Position numbers and translations under genes: made by a program
Notes under the pieces: generated by a model
The model's input: only the letters and a program-made list of their open reading frames with translations
The model's database searches: none
Told to the model about the DNA's origin: nothing
In this document: piece by piece, positions 21,933 through 32,535 of the stretch
Position numbering within the stretch: position 1 is the stretch's first letter
Layout: the number at the start of each line of letters is the position of its first letter
Origin: Linnemannia hyalina
Taxonomy: Eukaryota; Mortierellomycota; Mortierellomycetes; Mortierellales; Mortierellaceae
NCBI GenBank assembly: GCA_019671135.1
Contig: JAHRHY010000018.1
Span: forward strand, 1-64,000
DNA: 64,000 bases
Reading direction: 5' to 3'

Positions 21933-22427
21933 GCGGCCCCTTCATGTGCAGAGGATATAAAAAGGCATATAAAAAATATCCAAAGTCCAAGGAACGGAGT
22001 GTTGACTTCCATAACTGGCATATCTCTTCATAGTGGGCAATAGAACACAGAATAAAATAGCAATAGACAGCACAAGAATTTTTAAAATGTAATCTCTCCC
22101 CTGTATTTCACGACAAAGATACAGTTGAGAATACAAGTGCTTTAGATGATCACATACAAGAACTACTCTGTCGAATCTTGCAGTGAGGGTTACAGTTTAA
22201 TAGTAGATGAACACATTCAAGATATTGGTGAGCGAAAAATAAGAAGACTTTGTTGTTTGGAGAATGTAGTTGTGTTTAGTAGGATAATCGCGCAAGGAAT
22301 GTTACAGTGGTTGTTTTAAATGGTTGATATCATACATACACTCTCCTCTAATGGACGCGGTGGATATCGTCAAGATCTGCAGAGATGTAACAAACACCAT
22401 ATGATAATTTGGACTTGAAAGGCCTCC
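21933..22427 (-). repeat. Terminal direct repeat Y
   Basis: This is 495 bp, from GCGGCCCC to GGCCTCC on the plus strand. It differs from repeat Z at one base by eye (the T/C near 22038). A 64-codon ORF inside it is repeated wherever the unit occurs and has no recognisable domain. Confidence 0.9.
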
Positions 22428-22550
22428 TAGGTGGAAGTGTCGAAGACATGTTACATTTTTAAAAAGTTCATGCTATATATACAACCACAAATGCCAACTG
22501 TTGACAATTGGATAGTTTTTAAAATATCTACTCTTCATCTGTCTCAACAA

Positions 22551-24569
22551 CTACCAAAACTTTACATCTGGAGAGTACAATTTAGGCAATTCCTCGATCG
22601 TGAACCCCATGGCAATTAACTTCTGCTTTTGTTTGTTGTTGGTAAATTTGTCTCGACTATAGTTACTGTCACCGTTTGCAGGTATCTTATACAGCAGTCC
22701 AACAATAATGTCCTCTTCGTACCTCTTGAGCAGATGACATCCGTCGAAAAGGTAGTTGGTTGCATATTCATGCTTCTTGTCAAACGAACATGTTGTCCAT
22801 TTAATTTCGTCTTTATCTATGACGATTATACCCGAGGAGCTTTTATCTTTAGGGTACCTTTTCCACATAACATCCTCAGCATCTTTATCATCCTCAGCAT
22901 CTTTATCATCTTCAGCATCGTTATCACCCTCAGCATCTTTGTCATCCTCAGCATCGTTATCACCCTCAGCATCTTTGTCATCTTCAGCATCTTTATCACC
23001 CACCGCATCTTTGTCATCCTCAGCATCTTTATCGCCCTCAGCATCTTTATCATCCTCACATGTGCTCTCATCTTTCTGTGGCAAGCTTTGCTTATGCTCA
23101 TGCGGTTTAAATCCCATAGCAAACAACTTCTCTTTTTCCTTCTGGCTAAGAGAATGACACTCTACATTCTCTGCAGCAATATGGTCATCAGTCATCAAGC
23201 CGATTACAGTGTCTTTTTTGCGCATCTTGAGAATGTGCATTCCATTTACAAGTACATTCTCGGAATATTCCAAGTACTTGTTAAGTTTTTTCCATATCAC
23301 CTTGGATTTATCTGTTGGTCCTTCTACTGGTACTTCTTCTTCTACTTCGATCTCCTCGTTGAAAAGCGTCTTTCTCTCTTCATCAGACAATGGTTGAAGT
23401 TTCATCTTGCTAAGCATGGAGCGTTCCAAGATATCCAACTCTGGAACATCACCGACACCGCGCAGAGCATCAAGCGTAAACAGGCCAACGTATGTATTCT
23501 TTCCAGATAGCCTGACAATGTACTTGCCATTCATCGTAAACTTAGTTGCATACTCAAGCATGTCGTTATTAGGATGAATCATCCATCCTCTGTCCTTCGC
23601 ACGTGCTATGTCTTTCTCTGATCTAATGTTATGCACCGTTGTGGCCAGTGCAAATGTATGTTCATCTTTTCCATCCTTAGAAACGTCTACATTAGAAGAT
23701 GGCTCTGCATTTTTGGGCATCTTTGAAGGCCTTTTCTTTCGAAGAGTCTTCTTCTTATCATCAGCAGAAGACTCTTCTATTTTTTCTACATCTGCAGGAG
23801 TTGCCTCTTGGAGTCCCATCTTTTGTAATATACGTGCCTCTTTTTCAGATATTTCCGGTACAGGAAGATTTTTGCCCATGAGCTCAGGTGGACACAATAC
23901 AATGTAGAGATCCTTTTCCTTCAGCTTAATAATGTACTTGCCATTTACAGTAAAGTTCTTTGCATACAGAAAAGCTGGATTAGTTGCATAACGCATCCAT
24001 ATGCCTGTATTAGCGAGTGGTACATTTTTCTTGGACGTTATGTCAACTACCTTTGGACTCAACGGAAAGGAGACGGCAATTTTATCTTCTTCATCATCAT
24101 CGTCGGACGGCTCTTCATCCTCGGAAGTCATATCGTCATCAGATGATACAAACTTAGAAGTATGTGTCTTCTTTAAAGCCTTGGAAGACTTGGGACGCGT
24201 AACGACAGGTGCATTCTTGTTACCACGTTTTATATGACCTCTATCTTGATCTTGATGACGCCCACAGTATGTTTGACCAATTTTGGCTACACTACCACAA
24301 TTAGCGCCCTTAATGGTTGTGCTTTGACACTTGCGCGCAGGATCGTGGACATAACAATGCATGCCTTCATCGTCAACTTCCTTCATGCATTTACGCTTGG
24401 ACTTGACGCACTTTGCTCCACAAAAGTAGTATCTCTCCACTTCCTTATCCCCATCAAGCGCCTTAAAGATCTTATTTGCATCTTTCTTGGTAAACTCCAC
24501 TCCCTTCTTAGAAGAAAATGTCTCGAAGGCCTTGGTGATGAGCTCGATTGTAAGCTGAACGTACTGCAT
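22551..24569 (-). CDS. Unfamiliar Cys-rich repeat protein carried by the direct-repeat transposon
   Basis: This is an intact 672-residue ORF, ATG at 24569. The N-terminus has two Cys/His clusters: C50, C54, C61, C72, H75 and C81, C91, C102, H105. The second has the pattern CQSTTIKGANC ... CGRH, so it is a likely zinc-binding domain. A Lys- and Asp/Glu-rich linker follows. Four related segments of about 65 residues come next, with cores such as FTVNGKYIIKLKEKDLYIVL, FTMNGKYIVRLSGKNTYVGL, VLVNGMHILKMRKKDTVIGL and YLFDGCHLLKRYEEDIIVGL. Each is preceded by a Trp and three end in MG- or MK-type helices. A DKDAE tandem repeat (about residues 500-566) separates the last two. It is downstream of and co-oriented with the transposase. 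Harbinger elements usually encode a Myb-like partner; this is not Myb-like. I do not recognise the family and infer only that it may bind DNA or the transposase. Confidence 0.75.
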   Translation of the reverse strand: MQYVQLTIELITKAFETFSSKKGVEFTKKDANKIFKALDGDKEVERYYFCGAKCVKSKRKCMKEVDDEGMHCYVHDPARKCQSTTIKGANCGSVAKIGQTYCGRHQDQDRGHIKRGNKNAPVVTRPKSSKALKKTHTSKFVSSDDDMTSEDEEPSDDDDEEDKIAVSFPLSPKVVDITSKKNVPLANTGIWMRYATNPAFLYAKNFTVNGKYIIKLKEKDLYIVLCPPELMGKNLPVPEISEKEARILQKMGLQEATPADVEKIEESSADDKKKTLRKKRPSKMPKNAEPSSNVDVSKDGKDEHTFALATTVHNIRSEKDIARAKDRGWMIHPNNDMLEYATKFTMNGKYIVRLSGKNTYVGLFTLDALRGVGDVPELDILERSMLSKMKLQPLSDEERKTLFNEEIEVEEEVPVEGPTDKSKVIWKKLNKYLEYSENVLVNGMHILKMRKKDTVIGLMTDDHIAAENVECHSLSQKEKEKLFAMGFKPHEHKQSLPQKDESTCEDDKDAEGDKDAEDDKDAVGDKDAEDDKDAEGDNDAEDDKDAEGDNDAEDDKDAEDDKDAEDVMWKRYPKDKSSSGIIVIDKDEIKWTTCSFDKKHEYATNYLFDGCHLLKRYEEDIIVGLLYKIPANGDSNYSRDKFTNNKQKQKLIAMGFTIEELPKLYSPDVKFW
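22865..23066. repeat. 18-bp coding minisatellite
   Basis: About ten imperfect copies of an 18-bp unit (CTTTATCATCCTCAGCAT and variants) encode Asp-Lys-Asp-Ala-Glu-Asp/Gly repeats within the Cys-rich repeat protein. Such a tract is likely to vary in copy number. Confidence 0.85.
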
Positions 24570-25243
24570 GTTTTTGGATATGAACGATATAGATTGTACT
24601 TGTGGTATGGTGGGTGTGAATGACTTTTCAGTTTATGTGTGGTAGATTGCAGCTGCTTAGTACACTGATATAAAGAATTGCAATAAAAGATGGTTGTATA
24701 GGTATGGATGGTTGTATAGATATGGATAATGGTTGGTTGGTTACTAGATAAGATAAAGATTAAGCAAGAGGGAAGTGGAGTCCTTTATTTATACTAATTC
24801 ATGGGACACTGCCACATTGGATATTAATAGCGCTTGCTTATTAACACTGCTTGGCGCTTAGTAACAAAAGAGTTTTAAAAAGGCATCTAAGTGGTTAATA
24901 ACGTAGTGTTCCTCGTATGACGTAGATCTTGCTTATTAAGACTGCTTGGCGTTAAAGACGGGGTTTAAAAATGGTTAAGAATGTAGTATTCTTTTATGAC
25001 GTAGGTTTGTACATGTGTTTATGTATTCTTTTATGACGTAGGTTTGTACATGTGTTTATCCTCTTTGTTAAATAAAAAGGAATGTTGTAGAATAGCATAG
25101 AATAGCATCCGATCTACTACAATAATACCATGACTTTTAATAATAGATACCGGTGCATATTAGCGTCTAGGCAGTTAATACCGTATCTCAACGCTGACTA
25201 AATAGGCTATGTATGACTATTCTTTTAAAAACCTGCAATAAGT
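24570..25243 (-). other. Intergenic region between transposase and accessory gene
   Basis: This is 674 bp and AT-rich. It is upstream of the accessory gene (start 24569) and downstream of the transposase stop at 25244. It has repeated TATGACGTAG sites, a duplicated segment (period 37 bp), and two copies of a CTTATTAA-ACTGCTTGGCG-type sequence near 24836 and 24931. It is probably the accessory-gene promoter. Confidence 0.55.
24916..25041. promoter_or_regulatory. Three TATGACGTAG sites (CRE/ATF-like)
   Basis: Exact TATGACGTAG occurs at 24916-24925, 24995-25004 and 25032-25041. The last two lie within a tandem copy of TTCTTTTATGACGTAGG and its following bases. TGACGTA resembles half or variant sites of bZIP (CREB/ATF) factors. 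They lie about 350-470 bp upstream of the accessory-gene start. Regulation by a host bZIP factor is an inference. Confidence 0.45.
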
Positions 25244-25516
25244 CTACAGATTACCATTAACATCCATTTGTCGCTTCGTACCTCTAAGCTCAATGGAAAG
25301 ACCGGGTTGCATTATTACTGCTTGATCCATTGGTGTGTCCTCATCAACATTAACATCAACATCACCATGAAGATTAATACCAAGAAATTTGTTCTGGAGT
25401 TGTGCCATTGTATTTCCATCCTCCACTAGCGCACCAACATCAACATATCCCATTGGTTGCTCAACGTCGTTCTCTGTCGTCGGATACTCGAATCCTTCGC
25501 GAAGCCAAGCTGTATG

Positions 25517-25685
25517 TGAAAATTTTTACGCTAGTCACGCACAATCGAATTGATAAGACAAGAGAGGGATCTTTGTTAACAGCCCAGACACCTCCATTTA
25601 TGTCGGTGTCTGGTCATATGACTAAATTACTGTCTCTAGCCTAATTACATTAGCTGACACCCCCGAGACAGGCAAATATGCGACA
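25517..25685 (-). repeat. Gypsy-B2 3' LTR
   Basis: These 169 bp are identical by eye to the other Gypsy-B LTRs and are preceded by GTATG. Confidence 0.93.
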
Positions 25686-25996
25686 ATCCCCTCCCATGGG
25701 AAAGGCTGAAAGCCGTCTGCTTAAAAACGCATATATGCTCTGCTCGTTTGTGTCTAAGAATCACTTGGACTCTGTGCATTATTTTACTGTTCTGCCAGGA
25801 AAAAATCTGAATAAAAACCTTGCAGACAGGTTGAGGATCAACAATCCTCACATGACATTAATTGTTCACTCAAGGCAAAAAATCGTTTAAAAATCCTTGC
25901 GAGGGGAAAACCCAAGAGGGAAAACCTCGAACGTGATTGTAGGGGAAGCGGAAAAACCCCTACTGCATTATTCATCGGATGCACTGATGATGCATG

Positions 25997-28900
25997 CTAA
26001 TGACGATCAGGCACACGCCCGCGAATCGTCCTAAGCTCAATACTCATCTTCTCGCCATTAGCATTATTTCTTCGCAGTCGTTTAGACCTGCGTCGATCGA
26101 CCAATTGATCTTCTTCTTCGTCGGGGTTTGCACGCTTGCATGTACCCTTATTAAGAGCATCACCATTGGATATGTTCTTTGATGTTTTAGTAGCACCTTT
26201 ACGTTGCGATGGATTGAGCTCCTGCTCTTGACCCTTAGTCCCGAGAGTCGCGGCCGTTTGACGAGGCTGCGTTAGAGATTGCGATCCTGGTAGGTTTTTA
26301 GTCTTCCAGTAGTCTGTGATACACTTTCTCTCAATAAAATTCTCTTGAGGCTCCCAGGTTTCCTCTTTGTACCCTTTCCATTTTACGCGGTATTCCATCC
26401 CCCCCCTAGGTCCATGCCTGTGGTTGAGAACTTTTTCTACTACGTATGTGTCAGTTGCTTCAAAATCGTCGAGCACAAGCTTTAGCTGCGACGGCGCAAA
26501 TTTACGACCTAACTCTTCTCCTGTGGCATCCTTCAACACATAGGATCCACCAGTTGTTCGTCTGACTACAATATAAGGGCCTTCATACCTAGGCGAAAGC
26601 TTGTCGCCCAAGATCGGGTCCAAAGACATAACCTTTGCTCCATCAGGGAATTCACTGTGCAGTACTGTTCTATTGAAACGCTCAATCATTCGACGTTGAG
26701 TTTCACGGGTCTTAGTGTCAATCGCTGGAAAGACGGTCTTGGTCATGTACTCAAGCCGCTTTAAGAGCTCCTCCTGGGATGATAACTTCTCTGTCGTGTC
26801 CGAAAAATTGCTAATACCATTATAACGCCGCGCAAAAAACAAAGAAAATGGGGACGAATTGTGTAGAGCCACAATTCTGGTGTTCATAGCTAGCTGTGCC
26901 ATAGGAACATGTTTCGCCCATGCTTGTTTATGGTCTTGAACCTCTTTGCGAATGATAGTGCATGCTGTTTTCACATGATTTTCGGCGACTCCGTTTCCGC
27001 GAGGGTGATAAGGGGTGAGTAACCTATGTTGCACTCCCATAGTGGTAGTCATCACTTGCACCGCCTCGTTAACGAATTCTCTGCCATTGTCAGATTGGAG
27101 GATACGTGGAAAACCAATAGTGGTGAAGATTTTGAACAAAACTTTTGCAATGGTCATCCCCTTCTTGTCAGGTATGGGTTCCAAGAAGACGAACCTTGTA
27201 CAAACATCAACCAAAATGAGTAGGAATAGGTTTCCATCGCTCTCCACAGGGAATGGACCGGTCAAATCAACCGCCATATGTTCACCTGGTAACTGAGCAT
27301 GAATGGCCGTCAGAGGGTGGTATCCCTTGCGTGCGATGTTGACTCGCTGGCATTCTTGGCAACGCTGAACATACTCCAAGCAATCCTTGGCCAGATTAGG
27401 CCACGTCTTTTGCAACGAATGAATATGCTTGACCATGGCATTGGTCCCAATGTGACCAAGCGCATGTGCGTCGACTAACACTCCTCTTCTCTCTGAGACA
27501 GCTACCGTCACACGTTGAGTGTCGGCGTCCTGGATTGAGTGAACATAACCATAAATTTTGCTCGGAGCAGATCCTTGAATGCGGGCTGTCCACAACTCTT
27601 GAGGAAACTGGCGAGACAAAGCGTCTGGTAAAACGTTCAGAACGCCAGGTCGATAAACAACCTTAAACGTGTAATCCAAAATAGTCTCCTGCCATGCGGT
27701 AAGCATCGAGTTCATATCCTTCTGCGTATGCATAAAAGTAAGAGCGCGATGATCCGTGAAAAGCGTAAAGTGACGGCCCCACAAATAGTAATGCAACTTC
27801 TTCAGTGCAAACACAATTGCCAATAACTCCTTCTGAGTTGTACTATAGCGTCGTTCACTGGGTTGCAATGAGCGCGCAACAAAAGAAATATATCTAATGT
27901 TTTTGGGATTCGCCTCGCCTTCCGGCAGCTGATATAAAATTGCTCCAATTCCAACGTTAGATGCATCTGTAGCAACATATAACGGCAAATTGAAATCCAC
28001 CCAGCAAATTATGGGCGATAAGACCAACAAATTCTTTAGTGCCTCAAAGCTCTTCAACTGAGCAGCATTCAACGTAAATGGACCCACCACATTACGCATA
28101 GCATCTAGCGGAGCGCTAATGGTAGCTATAATGGGTACGTGATCGCGGAAAAAATTAAAAGTCCCCATATAAGATTGAACCTGCTTACCCGTAGTTGGGG
28201 GTTTCCAATCATTGATATTCACCAATTTATTGGGATCAATTCTTTTTCCATCAAGATCCACAATGAAGCCCAGCAACGCCACCTGCGTACTGTAGAACTT
28301 GCACTTGTCAAGGTTAATAATAAGCTTGGCATCAGTTAGCCGTTTAACCAACTCTATCATCTGAATCGCATGATCGCTTCTGTTCTTTGATGCGAGAAGA
28401 ATGTCATCGATAAAATTTCTGACAAATTTCAAATCCCCAAGGATTCGGCTCATGCCACGCTGAAACAAACTGGACAAGGGCTTCAATCCAAAAGGAGCCT
28501 TCTTGAACATATATTGAATCCCGTTATGCATAAATGCCGTCAACGGCTGATCTTCTTCATGGATTGGTAATCGATGATACGCCTGCTTTAGGTCCACAGT
28601 CGAGAACACTGCATTGCCTCCAGCAAATTGCATGATGTCTGATATAAGTGGTACCGGAAAATTATCATCGGGTAGGTGCGCGTTTAAGGGCCGCGGATCC
28701 AAGCACACTCGGTAGAGAGTCTTGTTTCCGTTAGCATCTTTCTTAGCCGCTAGCGTTAATGTGTTGTTGTGTGCATTACCTGCAGGTGCTAATGTAATTA
28801 CATCATCCTTCAGCCAATTCTGGATTGCTTCATCAAGAACCGGCATTTGCGATGCAGCAAATACTTTAGGTCTGCGGTAGAGGATAACGTCATCAGGGAC

Positions 28901-31603
28901 TGGCAAATACACCTTCATTTCAGGTATAGTACAATGACTTGTATTTGGAATCTTGGCGTTTAACCTCAGCGACTCTTCTATACTCTTCATGAACGCGTCC
29001 TTTTCCGCAATAAATTCCTGCGTCTTTTCTCGTTCTGGAATCGTGAGAGGTATCAGCGTGGGCTTTTCGTCTTCAACTGGCGCTGGCATCCGTCCAGACG
29101 ACTCATCTGCATCGGGTAGTCCAACGATATTGAATCCATAGCGGTGAAAGAGATCCATGCCAATGGTAACTGCATGACTCTGTTCAATAACCTCATATGG
29201 CGCGCTAAGCACATTCTGTCCACAGACAATCTCTACGTTTTCCGTTTCTCCAACGCGTTTAATGACAGACGAGTCAGCTAATTCAATGTATCCTTCCATT
29301 GGTTTAACCGGAATAGAATACTTTTTGACTACAGCTGCACTAATAAATGAATGTGTGGCACCAGTATCAATGAGTGCAAGATGTCGCTCTTGATTAAGAT
29401 AAACAGGAACAAACAGTCGATTATCCGGCTGATGTTTTCGTTTACTTGAACCATAGTGCTTGTGTACTAACTCAAAGTCCTTCTCTCCAAAGGAGAATAA
29501 TGGGTAACCATCACATGCGTCTGACACTGGGTTATCACTAATTGAAAATCTTTCGAAGGCCCTTAGGTACTCGTCGTCTACTACATCCTCGATGTTGTAC
29601 TCGGCCGGTGCATTATCTCTTCCTTCTTTAACAATGCCCATAGCTCCATACTTCACCTTTGCTTGGTCGACAGCCACTTTAGCATCACCGCTACCTTCCC
29701 CCCCGTCGAGAGGATGCATCGGCAATGGACCTACATGAACTCTCATACCCAAACCGGATTCACCACGCAGTTTGCTCTTCAATTCGATTTTCGCAATACC
29801 CTTTGCATTCTTCTTTTTCTTCTTTCTCTTCTTCACTGTTTCACTCCGTGGGTTGATGTCACTGACATTCTTCTCGTCAGTTGTTGTTTCATTCACTATG
29901 ACTACTTCTGTTAAACTGTGCGACTGCTCCTCCAGTTCATGTACATCAGTTTGTTGCATCTCACTGCTTGTTTCCACCTGTTTGGAATGCAGAATGAAAG
30001 ACGCGTCGTTAGTCATGCGGTCATGTTCGACTTCGGTGACGTCACCATTTTCGTTACTCATCTCAACGACATCTTGGTCGACAACAGACATCTCACCACC
30101 ATCTACTTCAACTTTTTCTTCAGATGCATCATCATACTCAACAGTGTGGTTTAGCTTACCATTGCTGTTTCCTCTGCCAGGATAAGGATGGTGTCCACGG
30201 TTGAAGTTCCTCTTGTAACCTCCACGACCATGACTGCCTCCTCGACCTCTAGGCGCACCAGAACCACTACCATTACCGAAGGCGCCACGTTGACCGCCGA
30301 ATCCAGCATTCCCCTTCTGGACCGAACTGTCACCCGCTGTAGGAACTTGGTTGATGCTACCACCAGTAGTCCCCCCGACACGCGTTCCACTTGTCGTCGC
30401 AAGCGTTGCTGCTGCCGCTGCCCTCTTCTGCTGGTTGATGAGCTTATCCTTTAAACTCTGGGCCTGCCTCGCTGCTTCGTTATCTGCAGCCCCGGTCAAT
30501 CGTCTCCTCTCCAAAATAACCGGTGCCCACTCATCACTGTCTGCGGGTCCCTGCATATGCTGCAAACTGTCCATATAAGACTCGAAGGTTGTTTCATCAG
30601 GTGCCACACCCAGCATCCCCTCAAGGACTGCAATGCGCTTCTGCAACAAGATCATCGTAAGAACGCTCGGGTCGACCGCTCTCTGCAGCAAGAATAACAA
30701 ATCAGCGAACTTGGGTAAGTCCTTGACTTGGTACACATCCATCAACCTCTTCATCCGATGGTAGTACTGCTTGTACGATTCACCTCGTTCTAATCCCATC
30801 TTGATCACCTTCTCAACCTCATCTGTTCTCTCAGTCTGCGTCATAGCACTCTCCACAAACACTTTCTCGCATCTCGCCCACGGCCACTTTCCTTCAGGGT
30901 CACGACTCAAGACTGCATTCATGGCATCAGACGCTTTGCGATCCATATTCGCCAAGCACAACAACCTTGAACATCTCTCATCGAACCCGCCCGTCGTGAA
31001 CTTTGTTACTCCTATTCTATGGAATTCGTACAGGAACTCTCGGACGTTGGTAATCAAGGGACCGTGGATCTTGATGTCAAGAACAGGAAGCAGATGAGCC
31101 TCGACCAACCGATGGTAACGCGGAAACTCATTCGACAACTTGATCTCGTCAATCTTTCCACCCTTCTTAACCCCCAACTCCTCATTCTCCTCTCTGGTCA
31201 CAACACTAGAGAATGCCGTCCTCCCCATGGACCTCTCAGCACTCTCTAGGTCATCCAGCATGACATTCCACTCGTTCATCGCGGTCTTGGCCTCAGCGAT
31301 CTGACGTGTTAGTTCCGCCAACTTTGGTCGCTCCTGGTCGCCCTCCTCTTGGCTCAACCCTTGGATGCGCGCGGCTAACTGCATCTTCTGTCTCGTCAAC
31401 GTCGCCAGTTGCATCGAATACTCCTTCATCTTTCCTCTGGCTGCATGGGCATCCATAAAGTCAGAGCCAACAGTCTCCTGCATGTCAACATCAACGTCCA
31501 TGCCTGCTCCCTCATCTCGTCCCGACGTCAAGGTAAGTGCATCTAACGCACCAACAACCTTATTGCCAACGTCCTCGTTCTTCTTTGCCGTATTCGCTGC
31601 CAT
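25997..31603 (-). CDS. gag-pol: Gypsy-B2 Gag-Pol polyprotein
   Basis: This 1868-residue ORF has the same domain order as the B1 protein (RGG-box Gag, protease DTGA, RT FIDD, RNase H, integrase, chromodomain). By eye only two residues differ: RLMDV here against RLMDM in B1, and GYVHS here against GYVHL in B1. The frame is intact, so this copy also looks competent. The very high identity points to a recent burst of this family. Confidence 0.95.
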   Translation of the reverse strand: MAANTAKKNEDVGNKVVGALDALTLTSGRDEGAGMDVDVDMQETVGSDFMDAHAARGKMKEYSMQLATLTRQKMQLAARIQGLSQEEGDQERPKLAELTRQIAEAKTAMNEWNVMLDDLESAERSMGRTAFSSVVTREENEELGVKKGGKIDEIKLSNEFPRYHRLVEAHLLPVLDIKIHGPLITNVREFLYEFHRIGVTKFTTGGFDERCSRLLCLANMDRKASDAMNAVLSRDPEGKWPWARCEKVFVESAMTQTERTDEVEKVIKMGLERGESYKQYYHRMKRLMDVYQVKDLPKFADLLFLLQRAVDPSVLTMILLQKRIAVLEGMLGVAPDETTFESYMDSLQHMQGPADSDEWAPVILERRRLTGAADNEAARQAQSLKDKLINQQKRAAAAATLATTSGTRVGGTTGGSINQVPTAGDSSVQKGNAGFGGQRGAFGNGSGSGAPRGRGGSHGRGGYKRNFNRGHHPYPGRGNSNGKLNHTVEYDDASEEKVEVDGGEMSVVDQDVVEMSNENGDVTEVEHDRMTNDASFILHSKQVETSSEMQQTDVHELEEQSHSLTEVVIVNETTTDEKNVSDINPRSETVKKRKKKKKNAKGIAKIELKSKLRGESGLGMRVHVGPLPMHPLDGGEGSGDAKVAVDQAKVKYGAMGIVKEGRDNAPAEYNIEDVVDDEYLRAFERFSISDNPVSDACDGYPLFSFGEKDFELVHKHYGSSKRKHQPDNRLFVPVYLNQERHLALIDTGATHSFISAAVVKKYSIPVKPMEGYIELADSSVIKRVGETENVEIVCGQNVLSAPYEVIEQSHAVTIGMDLFHRYGFNIVGLPDADESSGRMPAPVEDEKPTLIPLTIPEREKTQEFIAEKDAFMKSIEESLRLNAKIPNTSHCTIPEMKVYLPVPDDVILYRRPKVFAASQMPVLDEAIQNWLKDDVITLAPAGNAHNNTLTLAAKKDANGNKTLYRVCLDPRPLNAHLPDDNFPVPLISDIMQFAGGNAVFSTVDLKQAYHRLPIHEEDQPLTAFMHNGIQYMFKKAPFGLKPLSSLFQRGMSRILGDLKFVRNFIDDILLASKNRSDHAIQMIELVKRLTDAKLIINLDKCKFYSTQVALLGFIVDLDGKRIDPNKLVNINDWKPPTTGKQVQSYMGTFNFFRDHVPIIATISAPLDAMRNVVGPFTLNAAQLKSFEALKNLLVLSPIICWVDFNLPLYVATDASNVGIGAILYQLPEGEANPKNIRYISFVARSLQPSERRYSTTQKELLAIVFALKKLHYYLWGRHFTLFTDHRALTFMHTQKDMNSMLTAWQETILDYTFKVVYRPGVLNVLPDALSRQFPQELWTARIQGSAPSKIYGYVHSIQDADTQRVTVAVSERRGVLVDAHALGHIGTNAMVKHIHSLQKTWPNLAKDCLEYVQRCQECQRVNIARKGYHPLTAIHAQLPGEHMAVDLTGPFPVESDGNLFLLILVDVCTRFVFLEPIPDKKGMTIAKVLFKIFTTIGFPRILQSDNGREFVNEAVQVMTTTMGVQHRLLTPYHPRGNGVAENHVKTACTIIRKEVQDHKQAWAKHVPMAQLAMNTRIVALHNSSPFSLFFARRYNGISNFSDTTEKLSSQEELLKRLEYMTKTVFPAIDTKTRETQRRMIERFNRTVLHSEFPDGAKVMSLDPILGDKLSPRYEGPYIVVRRTTGGSYVLKDATGEELGRKFAPSQLKLVLDDFEATDTYVVEKVLNHRHGPRGGMEYRVKWKGYKEETWEPQENFIERKCITDYWKTKNLPGSQSLTQPRQTAATLGTKGQEQELNPSQRKGATKTSKNISNGDALNKGTCKRANPDEEEDQLVDRRRSKRLRRNNANGEKMSIELRTIRGRVPDRH

Positions 31604-32366
31604 TCTCTATGACCCAATTAAAGGAAAAGAAAACAAACAGACAAGCAGAATAAACAGAAAACGAAATGAGCTTTTGAAAACTGATGATCAACCAGACTGC
31701 ACCCCAGAAAAAATAATACTGTTACTACTAACGTCAACTTCCAGTACTTTTTTGCTCAGTGATCCACTTGATTCAAAATAAAAATAAAAAACAACACCCA
31801 GAAAAAAACTAAAAGTTTTCTGATGCAAATGAATTCGGATGAGGGCACACCTAAATGCCAACAAAGACGAATCCCGCGTTTATTTGAACAAGAATGTCCT
31901 TGATCAAAACTAACGGTGAGTTTTCTAATGAATCTCTGCTACCGTGTTATATGAAGACCTCAAATGACCACACAGATGTATGATCGCACTTGAAAGCTCC
32001 AACACAAAAAGGTAGAATAGTAACCAAATAATAACAACGAAAGTAACCGCCTGTTACACTTCGTATTAATGATCAGTCTCTGCTGTAACCTTGTCACTAG
32101 TGACCAGATGCACGCACGAAATGACCACAAATAAAAGAAAAGGATCCTGTCCTTGTTGGATTATCCTGAAAATAGAGAAAAATCCTGACAGTAAAGGTCC
32201 TGTTCTGTAATGATCCGTAAATGCTCCCGTTACGTCCTGAATCGCTCCTGTAGATTGATGGAGTGTTCCTCGTAATGGGTTGAATGAATAAATAAATGAG
32301 TGGATGGATCCTGTCAATCGTTGGACGGATTCTGATCCCGATCCGTGTTGTATTTATCAAAAAAAA

Positions 32367-32535
32367 TGAAAATTTTTACGCTAGTCACGCACAATCGAAT
32401 TGATAAGACAAGAGAGGGATCTTTGTTAACAGCCCAGACACCTCCATTTATGTCGGTGTCTGGTCATATGACTAAATTACTGTCTCTAGCCTAATTACAT
32501 TAGCTGACACCCCCGAGACAGGCAAATATGCGACA
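32367..32535 (-). repeat. Gypsy-B2 5' LTR
   Basis: This 169-bp LTR is followed by GTATG at 32536-32540. Confidence 0.93.

Larger units (their letters stand above)
25517..32535 (-). mobile_element. Gypsy-B2: full-length, inverted relative to B1
   Basis: The length is 7019 bp. The 169-bp LTRs are at 25517-25685 and 32367-32535, with target duplication GTATG at 25512-25516 and 32536-32540. It is nearly identical to Gypsy-B1. It splits the transposase gene of the direct-repeat element. With B1 it forms a 7-kb inverted repeat with a 3.8-kb spacer. Confidence 0.95.

Noticed and set aside
22551..24569. Endogenous giant-virus insertion
   Set aside because: There is only one gene with a vague resemblance, and it is clearly bounded by the transposon's terminal repeats. 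No capsid, polymerase or other viral gene is present.
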